Below are positions 17,395-25,172 of a stretch of DNA of 43,981 bases, piece after piece (the stretch's first letter is position 1; each line of letters starts with the position of its first letter). The position numbers were made by a program, and so were the translations under genes. The notes below the pieces were generated by a model. The model had not been told where the DNA came from. It saw only the letters and a list, made by a program, of their open reading frames with translations, and made no database searches. The stretch is from Verrucomicrobiaceae bacterium (GTDB lineage Bacteria > Verrucomicrobiota > Verrucomicrobiia > Verrucomicrobiales > Verrucomicrobiaceae): NCBI GenBank assembly GCA_947471905.1, contig CANIZT010000004.1, positions 1-43,981 on the forward strand. Reading direction: 5' to 3'.

Positions 17395-18431
17395 GCGAGA
17401 CCGACGTTCCAACGCCGCATCGCCGCCGTCCGCGTTACTCGGGCAAGAATCCGGTGCGCTTTGAAGACAAGTACAAGGAGCTGAACCCGGAACTTCACGC
17501 CGAGACGATCGCGAAGGTGCGTGCGTGCGGCAAAACACCTGCCGGGCAGCATGTGCCGATCCTCTTGAAGGAGATCATGGAAATCCTCGCGCCACAGCCC
17601 GGCGAACGCGCCGTGGACTGCACGCTCGGTTACGGCGGACACGCCAGCGCATTGCTGAAAGCCGTTCAGCCCGGCGGTACGCTGCTGGCGCTCGATCAAG
17701 ATCCTATCGAGATCGTGCGCACCGAGGCGCGTCTGCGTGCCGGTGGCTGCGAGGAATCCGCGCTCGTGGTGAAACGCATGAACTTCGCTGGGTTGCCGCG
17801 CGCCCTCGCTGAATTGGACTGGAGCGATGGCGTGGACGTGCTCCTGGCCGATCTCGGCTGCTCCTCGATGCAGTTCGACAATCCCGCCCGTGGTTTCAGC
17901 TTCAAACACAACGGCCGGCTCGACATGCGCATGAATCCGCAGCGTGGCATGGCTGCCCGTGATCTGCTGCAAAAGCTCTCCGCCGCGAAGCTCAAGGTGA
18001 TCCTCGAAGAAAACGCCGACGAACGTCACGCCGCCTTGCTGGCCGATGCACTCGCTGGCACTGATCACGCCACCACACGCTCGCTTGCAGAGGCCGTTCG
18101 CCGTGCTTTGCCCCATCGCATGGATGAGGAAGAACGCGAGACCACGGTGCGGCGCGTGTTTCAAGCCCTGCGCATCGCCGTGAACGAGGAATTCACTGCT
18201 TTGGACACCTTTCTGCATCAATTGACGAACAGCCTGCGTCACGGTGGCCGTGTCGCCATCCTCACCTTCCATTCCGGCGAAGACCGTCGCGTGAAGCATC
18301 TCCTCCGCGATGCCTTGCGCGGCGGCATCTTCAGGGAGGCGAACGACGAGGTGATCCGTCCTTCATCGCAGGAAATGCGAGATAATCCGCGTGCATCTCC
18401 GGCGAAGCTGCGCTGGGCAATTAAAGCGTGA
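17391..18431 (+). CDS. RsmH-family methyltransferase, divergent second copy
   Basis: 346 residues from GTG 17391. Class I SAM-methyltransferase motifs of the RsmH (MraW) family are all there: HVPILLKEIMEIL, VDCTLGYGGHASALL, LDQDPIE, DLGCSSMQFDNPARGFSF, FQALRIAVNEEF, and a final DNPRASPAKLRWAIK. The usual HSLEDRIVK becomes HSGEDRRVK. A basic 55-residue N-terminal extension (PHRRRPRYSGKNPVRFEDKYKELNPE) precedes the core. RsmH makes N4-methylcytidine at C1402 of 16S rRNA; since the dcw cluster carries the canonical copy, this one may have another target. It overlaps the MazG-like gene by four bases. Confidence 0.88.
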   Translation: MSETDVPTPHRRRPRYSGKNPVRFEDKYKELNPELHAETIAKVRACGKTPAGQHVPILLKEIMEILAPQPGERAVDCTLGYGGHASALLKAVQPGGTLLALDQDPIEIVRTEARLRAGGCEESALVVKRMNFAGLPRALAELDWSDGVDVLLADLGCSSMQFDNPARGFSFKHNGRLDMRMNPQRGMAARDLLQKLSAAKLKVILEENADERHAALLADALAGTDHATTRSLAEAVRRALPHRMDEEERETTVRRVFQALRIAVNEEFTALDTFLHQLTNSLRHGGRVAILTFHSGEDRRVKHLLRDALRGGIFREANDEVIRPSSQEMRDNPRASPAKLRWAIKA

Positions 18432-18461
18432 TCCCGGCAGTGTTCGGTGAGCGAATGATGG

Positions 18462-18479
18462 ACTCATCCTCGTATGAGT
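18462..18479. repeat. Inverted repeat just before the LamG-protein start
   Basis: ACTCAT (18462-18467) and ATGAGT (18474-18479) are perfect 6-base arms around a 6-base loop. The second arm ends five bases before the ATG at 18485, in the place of a ribosome binding site. It could be an operator half-site pair or an RNA hairpin hiding the start; the arms are short and chance is not excluded. Confidence 0.35.
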
Positions 18480-18484
18480 GAGCC

Positions 18485-21400
18485 ATGTTCGAACCGTCCC
18501 GCTTCATTCTTCTATGTGTTCTGTGTTTTCCGTGGGTCACTTATGCAGCGCTGCAGGAAACCTGGGAGAGCGGTTACACCAAAGACGATGCCAATGGGTC
18601 GCATGTGCTGGGTTATTGGAAGTTTGATGAGGAGGCGAAGGATGTGAAGCTGCATGGGGCGGTTTTGAACCCCAAAGGCAAGTTTGGTGGCGGGCTTGAG
18701 TCGTTTCCGGGGTTTCCGGTGCAGGACAAGCGGCATTCGGCGCTTGCAGCAATGAATCCGAAGCTGTCACCGAAGGGGGCGTTCACGCTGGAGATGTGGA
18801 TCAAACCGAAGGCGGAGTTTGAGGCGAAGCTGCGCTGTTTCCTGCTCGACAAGAAGTACGTCGATCACACGGATTACCAGTGGCAGATCGGCGATGCGGA
18901 TAAAGGCGGTCTGCGGCGCATGTGGGTGACGCTGGGCTTCGGCGCGGAATCGAAGACGATCACGTCGCAGGCACTGAAGCTGGCGACGGATGCGTGGCAG
19001 CATGTGGCCTTCACGTATGATGGCGCGGGCGAGGGGAAATTTTATCTGAATGGCGTGGCAGCGGGCGGGATGAAGTTGAACGGCTATGGTGCGGTGGTGC
19101 CGGGGACGAAGCCACTGAGCATTGGCGATCGGCTGGGCAGCAACTACGGCGGGTTTCCAGGGCTGATCGATGAAGTGCGCATCTGCGAGGGCGTGCGCAG
19201 TTTTGAGCAGGTGACGATGCAGATCGTGAGCAGCCGCAGTGTGTGGAGACGCATGGAGCCAGCGAAGACGGTGGAGGTGGTCTGCACGAACCTGCGGCGT
19301 GAAACGATGCAGGCGGCGAAGCTGACACTAAATTTTGGCGGCAAGGAGGAGAATTTCATCGTGCCGGATCTGGCGGCAGGAAAGAGCTTCACAGCGAAGT
19401 ACACGGTGAATACGGCGCTGAAACAGGAGCGTTATGTGATGCGCGCGAAGTTTTCGATCGGCGACTATGCGACGGAGCAGACGGCGGAGTTTGAAATCGT
19501 GCCGCGTCTGGTGCCGCGCATGCCGGTGGTGATGTGGGGCGCTAATGCGGAGGAGATGGACCGATTGAAGGACATCGGCTTCACGCACTTCATCGGCTTG
19601 GGAGCGGATGCGGGCGAGATTTGGACACAGAAGAAGGTGGTGCCGCCGGGCAAGCCCGAAGTGATCGAGCGTAACCGCCGTCATCTCGATGAAGCCTTGG
19701 CGAAGGGACTGGAAGTGGTAGCGAGTTTGTCGCCAGCGAGTGTGCTGGAGAGCGAGCCGAAAAATCTGCGCGTGGATCGTGCCGGTAAGCCGTATGCGCG
19801 GCAGGACATCGACGCTGCAATGCCGGAGTTTGCGCCGTTTTTCCAAAGCGTGGGCATGAGCATGGCGAAGGCGTATGGCGACCATCCGGCCTTCACCTCG
19901 GCACTGATCGACTCGGAGGTGCGTGACAACAATCAGGTGAGCTTTAACACGGTGGATGTGGAGGCTTACCGGAAGTTCGCTGGCGCGGACATACCCGCAG
20001 AGGTGACGGCGAAGTGGGGCTTGGACTGGACGAAGCTAAAGGACTTTCCGGCGGATCGCGTGATTACCGATGATCATCCGATTTTGAAATACTACCGCTG
20101 GTTCTGGACGATGGGCGATGGTTGGAACGGCCTGCACACGTCGCTGAGTCGAGGGGTGAAGAGCGGCAGCAAGGTGTGGACGTTCTTTGATCCGGCGGTG
20201 CGGCAGCCGAGCATCAGCGGCGCGGGCGGTGGCGTGGATGTGATCTCGCATTGGACCTACACTTATCCCGATCCGCAGAAGATCGGCATGTGCGCAGACC
20301 AGCTTTTCGCGATGAGCGCTGCCACGGGCAAGAACCAGCGCGTGATGAAGATGACGCAGCTCATTTGGTATCGCTCACAAACCGCGCCGATTGGCAGCAA
20401 GGCACCGGGCGATGTGGTGGCTTGGCAGGATCATGATCCCGAGGCGGCTTACATTACGATTGCGCCGATGCATTTGAAGGAAGCGCTGTGGACGAAGATC
20501 GCGCGGCCCATCCAGGGCATCATGTATCACGGCTGGCAGTCGCTGGTGCCGACAGACAGCACAGGTACCTATCGCTACACGAATCCGAACACCGTGCATG
20601 TGCTCAAAGGTTTGATTCACGACGTGATTGAGCCGCTCGGGCCGACTCTGATGGCGATTCCCGATGAACGCAGCGAGGTGGTGTTCCTGGAGAGTTTTAC
20701 ATCGCAGATGTTCGCACATCGCGGTGGTTACGGCTCCAACACCGACTGGGCGGCGGATGTTTGGCTCGCGCTCCAGTATGCGCATGTGCAAACGGACATC
20801 ATGTATGAAGAAACGCTGCTAAAAAACGGCCTGAGCGGCCGCAAGGTGCTGGTGATGCCCTACTGCGATGTTTTGACGAAGGCCGTGGTCACACGCATCC
20901 AAGACTGGCAGAAGAAGGGCGGTAAGATCGTGGCGGATGAGTTCCTGTGTCCGGCGTTGAAGGCGGATTTCACCCTGCCGAGTTTCAAACGCGTCAAAAA
21001 AGCCGATGAGGACAAAGCGCAGGTGCTGGAGCTGGCGAAGACCATAGGCGGCTTTGCCCTGCCGCAGAAGGTGATGTGCGACAATCCCGAAATCATTGTG
21101 CGTATGCGGAAGTTTGGTGACGCGACGTATGTGTTTGTTGTGAACGACAAACGCGAATATGGCACCTATGTCGGCCAGCATGGCTTGGTGATGGAAAACG
21201 GGTTTCCCTCGAAGGGAATCGTGAGTTTGAAGGCGGAATCGGCGAATGTTTATGAACTGACGGGCGCACAGTTCATCGTGCCAAAACGCGGCGAGGACGG
21301 GTCAATGAGCTGGCCGGTGAATCTAGGCCCGTGCGACGGAAAAATCTTCATGGTCACAACGAAACCGCTGATGGGAATCAAGCTTGAGGCGCCGGAGAGC

Positions 21401-21670
21401 GCGGTGGTTGGCAACACCGCCAAGATCACGGTTCAAATCACCACCACGCAGGATGCGCCGACGAAAGCCGTGATCCCCGTGCGCGTGGAGATTCGCGATG
21501 CGAGCGGGAAATTAGCTGAGGGCAGCGGTTTTTTTGCTGCGGAGAACGGCATCGTCGATTTGCAGTTGAATCTGGCTCCGAATGAAGATCCGGGGACTTG
21601 GGAGATTCGAGTGAAGGAACTTGCCAGTGGAATGGCGGCGACGAAGTGGATGAAAGTAACCTCGAAGTGA
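18485..21670 (+). CDS. Exported LamG-domain / glycoside hydrolase-like protein
   Basis: 1061 residues with a signal peptide (SRFILLCVLCFPWVTYAA). Residues ~30-250 form a LamG/concanavalin-like jelly roll (VLGYWKFDEE, FTLEMWIKP, DAWQHVAFTYDG, FPGLIDEVRI). A beta-sandwich linker follows, then a TIM-barrel-like region from about 345 (PVVMWGANAEEMDRLKDIGF...YGDHPAFTSALIDSEV). Towards the C-terminus is a flavodoxin-like segment (KVLVMPYCDVLTKAVV...WQKKGGKIVADEF) like the trimerisation domain of GH42 beta-galactosidases, and a last beta domain. No GH family is assigned with certainty. It is likely extracytoplasmic and acts on, or binds, a polysaccharide. Its stop lies ten bases from the tRNA-Val 3' end. 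Confidence 0.75.
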   Translation: MFEPSRFILLCVLCFPWVTYAALQETWESGYTKDDANGSHVLGYWKFDEEAKDVKLHGAVLNPKGKFGGGLESFPGFPVQDKRHSALAAMNPKLSPKGAFTLEMWIKPKAEFEAKLRCFLLDKKYVDHTDYQWQIGDADKGGLRRMWVTLGFGAESKTITSQALKLATDAWQHVAFTYDGAGEGKFYLNGVAAGGMKLNGYGAVVPGTKPLSIGDRLGSNYGGFPGLIDEVRICEGVRSFEQVTMQIVSSRSVWRRMEPAKTVEVVCTNLRRETMQAAKLTLNFGGKEENFIVPDLAAGKSFTAKYTVNTALKQERYVMRAKFSIGDYATEQTAEFEIVPRLVPRMPVVMWGANAEEMDRLKDIGFTHFIGLGADAGEIWTQKKVVPPGKPEVIERNRRHLDEALAKGLEVVASLSPASVLESEPKNLRVDRAGKPYARQDIDAAMPEFAPFFQSVGMSMAKAYGDHPAFTSALIDSEVRDNNQVSFNTVDVEAYRKFAGADIPAEVTAKWGLDWTKLKDFPADRVITDDHPILKYYRWFWTMGDGWNGLHTSLSRGVKSGSKVWTFFDPAVRQPSISGAGGGVDVISHWTYTYPDPQKIGMCADQLFAMSAATGKNQRVMKMTQLIWYRSQTAPIGSKAPGDVVAWQDHDPEAAYITIAPMHLKEALWTKIARPIQGIMYHGWQSLVPTDSTGTYRYTNPNTVHVLKGLIHDVIEPLGPTLMAIPDERSEVVFLESFTSQMFAHRGGYGSNTDWAADVWLALQYAHVQTDIMYEETLLKNGLSGRKVLVMPYCDVLTKAVVTRIQDWQKKGGKIVADEFLCPALKADFTLPSFKRVKKADEDKAQVLELAKTIGGFALPQKVMCDNPEIIVRMRKFGDATYVFVVNDKREYGTYVGQHGLVMENGFPSKGIVSLKAESANVYELTGAQFIVPKRGEDGSMSWPVNLGPCDGKIFMVTTKPLMGIKLEAPESAVVGNTAKITVQITTTQDAPTKAVIPVRVEIRDASGKLAEGSGFFAAENGIVDLQLNLAPNEDPGTWEIRVKELASGMAATKWMKVTSK

Positions 21671-21680
21671 TCTCAAAAAA
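21671..21680 (-). terminator. T-run after tRNA-Val
   Basis: On the minus strand the encoded CCA is followed at once by TTTTTT (21680 down to 21675) and then GAGA. No separate hairpin lies between; the folded tRNA acceptor/T arm would have to act as the stem. Plausible but unproven. Confidence 0.35.
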
Positions 21681-21755
21681 TGGTGCACGGAGAGGGATTC
21701 GAACCCCCGACCAACTCGGTGTAAACGAGCCGCTCTACCACTGAGCTATCCATGC
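21681..21755 (-). tRNA. tRNA-Val (anticodon UAC)
   Basis: Read on the minus strand, the acceptor stem is GCATGGA paired with TCCGTGC. The D arm is GCTC-AGTGGTA-GAGC. The anticodon stem GCTCG/CGAGT encloses the loop TTTACAC with anticodon TAC. The T arm is GGGGG-TTCGAAT-CCCTC. The 3' CCA is encoded (21681-21683). All four arms close, with only G-T wobbles. It decodes GUA and related Val codons. Confidence 0.96.
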
Positions 21756-21798
21756 GTTGGGTGTAAGGCGATGTATCGCGAAGATGAGCGATGTGCAA

Positions 21799-22854
21799 TC
21801 ACACATTTGCGCGAAGCCAAGCAAAACTGCGCTCGGCTTCACCTTTTTGGTAGGCGATTTCGGAGTTTTTTTTGCCCGGGCCGTCGGGGGCTTTGAAGCT
21901 ATCGATTTTTTTGCCACGCTTCGCCATGTCGAGCCAGGCTTTGAACATGGGGGTGTCGCGGTGATTGGGGAAAATCTTCCAGAACTCGTCCTTCTGGTAC
22001 TCAAATGGGCGTGCGAATCCGGATATAGTTTCGACTTGCAATGGAACACCGGGGGCGAGTTCAGCGAAGCGTTTGGCGTAGGCTTTGTAATCGACGAGGC
22101 CTTCCCCGATGGCGGTCCATTGGACGACAACCGCGCCTTTTTCATCCTCCCAGAGCATGCTGTCCCGCACGCTGCTACAGATGGTGAGAGGTCCGAGTAC
22201 GTCGAGATGTTTCATTGGCTCTTCGAGCGCCCAGATGGCATTACCGGGGTCGATGTTGGCTCCGACGTAGCCTTTGCCGGCGGCTTCGATGAGCGCCTTG
22301 AGCTCGTGCGATTGCATGTCGCCCGCGTGATTTTCGATGGCAATCTTGATGCCTTCACCCTCGGCGCGGGATTGGTTGGCCTTGATGCTCTTGATGGTGT
22401 TCTCGATGTGCTTCTCGATGCCGCCGTCAGTGCTACGGTCTTTTTGATTACCGAGATAGCAGCGTGCCACGGGCGAGCCAAGCGTCTTGGCGATGCCAAT
22501 AGTGAGGGCGAGGTGTTCCTCGGGCGTGCCGTAAATGTCCTTCCAGGTGTTGGAGGTTTTGCACACACTGCCGGTGCCGACGTAGAGCTTCAGTCCGGCA
22601 CGGTCGGCCTGCTCTTTGAGGCTTTTCAGGTAGGTCTCCTCGAAGTTTTCAAACACATGCAGTTCGGAGATGAACATGGTGTCGAGTTTCAGCGACGCGG
22701 CATAGTCGATGAACTGCGCTGCCTTCCAGCCTGTGGCGCGAACGGAGAAATGGTCGAGGCCAATGGCGAGTTTTCCGCCCTGAATGGCGGCTCGTGAGAA
22801 CGAGGGAGTCGCGGTGGCAGCAAGCGATTGCGCGAGGAAGTAACGACGATTCAT
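21799..22854 (-). CDS. Tat-exported sugar phosphate isomerase/epimerase-like TIM-barrel protein
   Basis: 351 residues from ATG 22854 (a second ATG three codons earlier is also possible). The leader MNRRYFLAQSLAATATPSFS is a twin-arginine signal. The body is an AP-endonuclease-2/xylose isomerase-like TIM barrel: DTMFISELHVFEN, an IAIENHAGDM strand carrying the conserved Glu and Asn, VGANIDPGNAIWAL, and LQVETISGFARPFEY. The His/Glu/Asp set typical of metal-dependent members is partly visible (IENH, DPGN, VETISG). The substrate is unknown; exported paralogues act on or bind sugars, or support inositol/keto-sugar routes, by family inference. It is read from the same strand as the tRNA. Confidence 0.85.
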   Translation of the reverse strand: MNRRYFLAQSLAATATPSFSRAAIQGGKLAIGLDHFSVRATGWKAAQFIDYAASLKLDTMFISELHVFENFEETYLKSLKEQADRAGLKLYVGTGSVCKTSNTWKDIYGTPEEHLALTIGIAKTLGSPVARCYLGNQKDRSTDGGIEKHIENTIKSIKANQSRAEGEGIKIAIENHAGDMQSHELKALIEAAGKGYVGANIDPGNAIWALEEPMKHLDVLGPLTICSSVRDSMLWEDEKGAVVVQWTAIGEGLVDYKAYAKRFAELAPGVPLQVETISGFARPFEYQKDEFWKIFPNHRDTPMFKAWLDMAKRGKKIDSFKAPDGPGKKNSEIAYQKGEAERSFAWLRANV

Positions 22855-22911
22855 GACGCGCATGCTAGCGGAGCCAGTGGTCCTGTCGATAGCGAATCAT
22901 TGGGTGATCAA

Positions 22912-23571
22912 TCAGCGAATGATCAGCTTCACTGCGCCCTGACCTTGACGGTCATCAGCGGAGGAAACGAGAATTTGCGCTAAGTGATGACCAGTCCGCC
23001 ACGGTGCGCCGTTGATGGGTTTCACTTGGAGCAGGTAGGCACCAGTGCCGACGTTGCGGAAAGAGGTGACGTTGTTGCTGAAAGGAGCTTGTTGGCCTGG
23101 AACTTCGAAATATTCCATCAGCGTGAAGTGGTCTTTGGTAAGGTCGGTCACGGGCCAACCACCGCTACTGACGAGCACGAGAATGTTGGCGGGATGCGTG
23201 CTGCCATTGGCAGCGGCTCCAGCTGAGGCCTGGGCGGCGACGGTGAGAGATGCGGCACCTCCTGCGCCGGTTTTCATCACAATTTTGGGCGCTGCGGGAG
23301 ACGGCGGTGGTGGCGCTGGCTTGGGTGCCGGTGTTTCAAAGACGGGCTTCAACACGGGTGCTGGCTCGGGCATTTTGGCTGGGGCAACTGGCTTGGGCTT
23401 GGATGGCGCTTTCGTTTTCACGGCCACCGGCTTCTTTTCAGGCGCGGTTTTTTTCTTGGGAGCGGCTGCTTTCTTTACCGGCAACGGCTTCTTTTTAGCA
23501 AGGGTTGGCTTCTTGGCTGAAGCGGGCTTGTTATTCGCTGGTGCTTTTTTGGGAGCAGGTTTTTTGGCCAT
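22912..23571 (-). CDS. Lys/Ala/Pro-rich protein with a C-terminal beta domain, unknown function
   Basis: 219 residues. Residues 1 to about 95 are built from KKPAPKK/AAPKKK-type repeats like the tails of histone H1-like and other nucleic-acid-binding bacterial proteins, then a Pro/Ala run (APKPAPPPPSPAAPK). A Gly/Ala-rich stretch leads into a C-terminal domain (ILVLVSSGGWPVTDLTKDHF to VKLIIR) that looks like a small beta sandwich with an APW-x-TGHHLAQILV motif. There is no signal peptide, so the protein is probably cytoplasmic and basic. It is the last gene before the dcw leader, transcribed away from it. I do not recognise the family. Confidence 0.6.
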   Translation of the reverse strand: MAKKPAPKKAPANNKPASAKKPTLAKKKPLPVKKAAAPKKKTAPEKKPVAVKTKAPSKPKPVAPAKMPEPAPVLKPVFETPAPKPAPPPPSPAAPKIVMKTGAGGAASLTVAAQASAGAAANGSTHPANILVLVSSGGWPVTDLTKDHFTLMEYFEVPGQQAPFSNNVTSFRNVGTGAYLLQVKPINGAPWRTGHHLAQILVSSADDRQGQGAVKLIIR

Positions 23572-23873
23572 GGTGGTTGGTGGGTCGGAATTGTTTCAAT
23601 TTCCGCGAGGCTAGCAATATTCCCTGCCATCTGTCGAGATTCCTCTTGGTATGGTGTCGTTAATTATTGTGAGGGCGCCGGGACAATTGATGGTGATTGG
23701 TCTCTCTCAGACTGTGTTGCAGCAGTTCATCGAAAGTCGCGAGACTCCTTCGTGGGATTGCTAGAAGGCAGATCATGAAACTTAGTTTGAGGGTAAATCT
23801 AAAACCTCCAGTTGATCGAATGAACAGCTTTGGAGTAATTCTATTTGGAAGCAAAAATTCTGAAAATAGAGGA

Positions 23874-23902
23874 TTGCCAAGGCGGCACCCCCTAGATTAT
23901 AA
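23874..23902 (+). promoter_or_regulatory. Candidate sigma-70-like promoter for the dcw operon
   Basis: TTGCCA (23874-23879) and TTATAA (23897-23902) are separated by 17 bases. They lie in the AT-rich part of the spacer upstream of rsmH. A transcript would start near 23910 and carry a leader of about 340 bases. The call rests on resemblance to -35/-10 consensus only. Confidence 0.35.
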
Positions 23903-24175
23903 GGATTAGTTAAGTTTTTAGTCCGCGCGCTGTCTGTCACCCTTTTTCGCTTGGATGACCGATTCGTTTTCTGCTACTCCTATGAACGCGCTTCCCGCAG
24001 TTGGATTCTCCCTGCCGCGCCTCTTTAACCGGCCAAGTCGGAAGGGGCGGTTGTTTGTGCGATCATGGCTGAGTGAGATTTCCACACTGATTGGATTTTC
24101 TCAAGTGGGTGGCTGGCCTTGGTTTGGCACTGCTGACGCGATGGATGATCTCATGCCGTGGGGGCGTGGCACTTT

Positions 24176-24240
24176 GGTTACCCGACCGGGTACCGGGGGA
24201 GGCGGGGGCTCGCTCGAACCTAGTCCTCCCGAACATTTTT
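24176..24240 (+). promoter_or_regulatory. Two tandem RNA hairpins with a T-run just before rsmH (attenuator-like)
   Basis: The first hairpin is 24176-24194 (GGTTACCC, loop GACC, GGGTACC; one bulged T). The second pairs GGGAGG (24197-24202) with CCTCCC (24225-24230) over a 22-base loop, and GAACA plus TTTTT (24236-24240) follows. This is the layout of an intrinsic terminator or attenuator nine bases upstream of the rsmH ATG. A perfect palindrome TTTCGCGAAA (24238-24247) then abuts the start. No ligand-binding motif is recognised. Confidence 0.4.
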
Positions 24241-24248
24241 CGCGAAAT

Positions 24249-25172
24249 ATGCCTTTTTATCATGCTCCGGTGTTGCTCGCGGAGGTGATTGAGCTGCTTC
24301 AGCCCGCTCCCGGCAAGCTCATGTTTGATGGTACACTGGGTGGTGGCGGGCATTCTGAAGCACTGCTGCAATATGGTGCACGCGTCGTCGCGATGGATCA
24401 GGATGTGAATGCGCTCAAGCATGCTACGGAGCGCCTCAAACCCTACGCGGCTCAATTCTGTGCGCTGCGCGGTAATTTCCGCCACTTCCCGCAGATCGTT
24501 GAAGAAACAGGTGTGTCAGGTTTCGATGGCATGTTGGTGGACATAGGTGTCTCGAGTCATCAGCTCGATGACGCCGCACGTGGTTTCTCGTTCATGCGGG
24601 ACGGTCCGCTCGATCTGCGCATGGACACAGATTCGCCACCCACAGCGGCGGATTTGGTGAACACCGCAGATGAGGCCGAACTCATGCGCATCTTCTTTGA
24701 CTACGGCGAGGAGCCAAACGCACGCCGCATTGCACGTGCAATCATCAAAGCCCGCACCGCACATCGCATTCAAACAACCTTGCAGTTCGCGGACATCGTT
24801 GCCGCCGCATCGCCAAAGCGCGGCAAGCGTCATCCCGCTACACTCGTTTTTCAGGCGCTGCGCATCGCGGTGAATGACGAACTGGCCGCGCTGCACGATT
24901 TTCTCGCCGCAGCACCGCGTTGGTTGAAACCCGGCGGCAGGCTGGCAGTGATCTCCTTCCACTCGCTGGAGGACCGCATCGTTAAACAAACACTTCAGCA
25001 TCTCTCGGCACCGTTTATCGATCGCCCAGAATGGCCCGAGGCACGCAAAAACCCCGATTGCCTGCTTAAGCTCATCACTCGCAAGCCGGTTCAAGCATCG
25101 GCACAAGAAATTGAACGCAACCCTCGAGCTCGCAGCGCCGTGCTGCGCGTCGCCGAGCGCCTTCCTACATGA
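24249..25172 (+). CDS. rsmH: 16S rRNA (cytosine(1402)-N(4))-methyltransferase RsmH
   Basis: 307 residues from ATG 24249, which starts right at the conserved MPFYHAPVLLAEVIELL and gives the usual family length. An upstream in-frame ATG (23955) would add 98 low-complexity residues and is not favoured. Motifs: DGTLGGGGHSEALL (SAM binding), MDQDVNAL, DIGVSSHQLDDAARGFSF, FQALRIAVNDELAAL, HSLEDRIVKQ, and NPRARSAVLRVAER at the end. It is the canonical first gene of dcw clusters. Its stop overlaps the ftsL-like start (ATGA). A divergent paralogue lies at 17391. No Shine-Dalgarno sequence is seen; the start sits beside a palindrome. Confidence 0.93.
   Translation: MPFYHAPVLLAEVIELLQPAPGKLMFDGTLGGGGHSEALLQYGARVVAMDQDVNALKHATERLKPYAAQFCALRGNFRHFPQIVEETGVSGFDGMLVDIGVSSHQLDDAARGFSFMRDGPLDLRMDTDSPPTAADLVNTADEAELMRIFFDYGEEPNARRIARAIIKARTAHRIQTTLQFADIVAAASPKRGKRHPATLVFQALRIAVNDELAALHDFLAAAPRWLKPGGRLAVISFHSLEDRIVKQTLQHLSAPFIDRPEWPEARKNPDCLLKLITRKPVQASAQEIERNPRARSAVLRVAERLPT

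Larger units (their letters stand above)
23572..24248. other. Gene-free region upstream of the dcw operon
   Basis: 677 bases with no convincing gene. The left part (to about 23910) is visibly more AT-rich than its surroundings and holds a candidate promoter. The right part is GC-rich and has two strong consecutive hairpins and a short palindrome just before the rsmH start. An in-frame reading of 98 codons (from ATG 23955) runs into RsmH but is Gly/Pro-rich and lacks any family look. No mraZ is present. Confidence 0.6.

Noticed and set aside
21671-21755. Genomic island at the tRNA-Val gene
   Set aside because: No integrase and no repeat of the tRNA 3' end in the flanks; neighbouring genes look like resident exported enzymes.
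21757-22797. 346-codon plus-strand frame opposite the sugar isomerase-like gene
   Set aside because: The minus-strand gene has a Tat leader and TIM-barrel motifs; the plus frame has none and starts close to the tRNA.
23697-23909. 70-codon frame in the spacer upstream of rsmH
   Set aside because: No family look, no ribosome binding site, and it ends within the candidate promoter region.
24176-24240. Known riboswitch or classic RNA (RNase P RNA, tmRNA, SRP RNA) in the leader
   Set aside because: I looked for the conserved cores of these RNAs and saw none; only generic hairpins are supportable.
23955-24248. Long N-terminal form of RsmH
   Set aside because: Residues added are low-complexity Gly/Pro-rich and RsmH homology begins exactly at the internal ATG 24249. 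Kept as a finding, not a gene.
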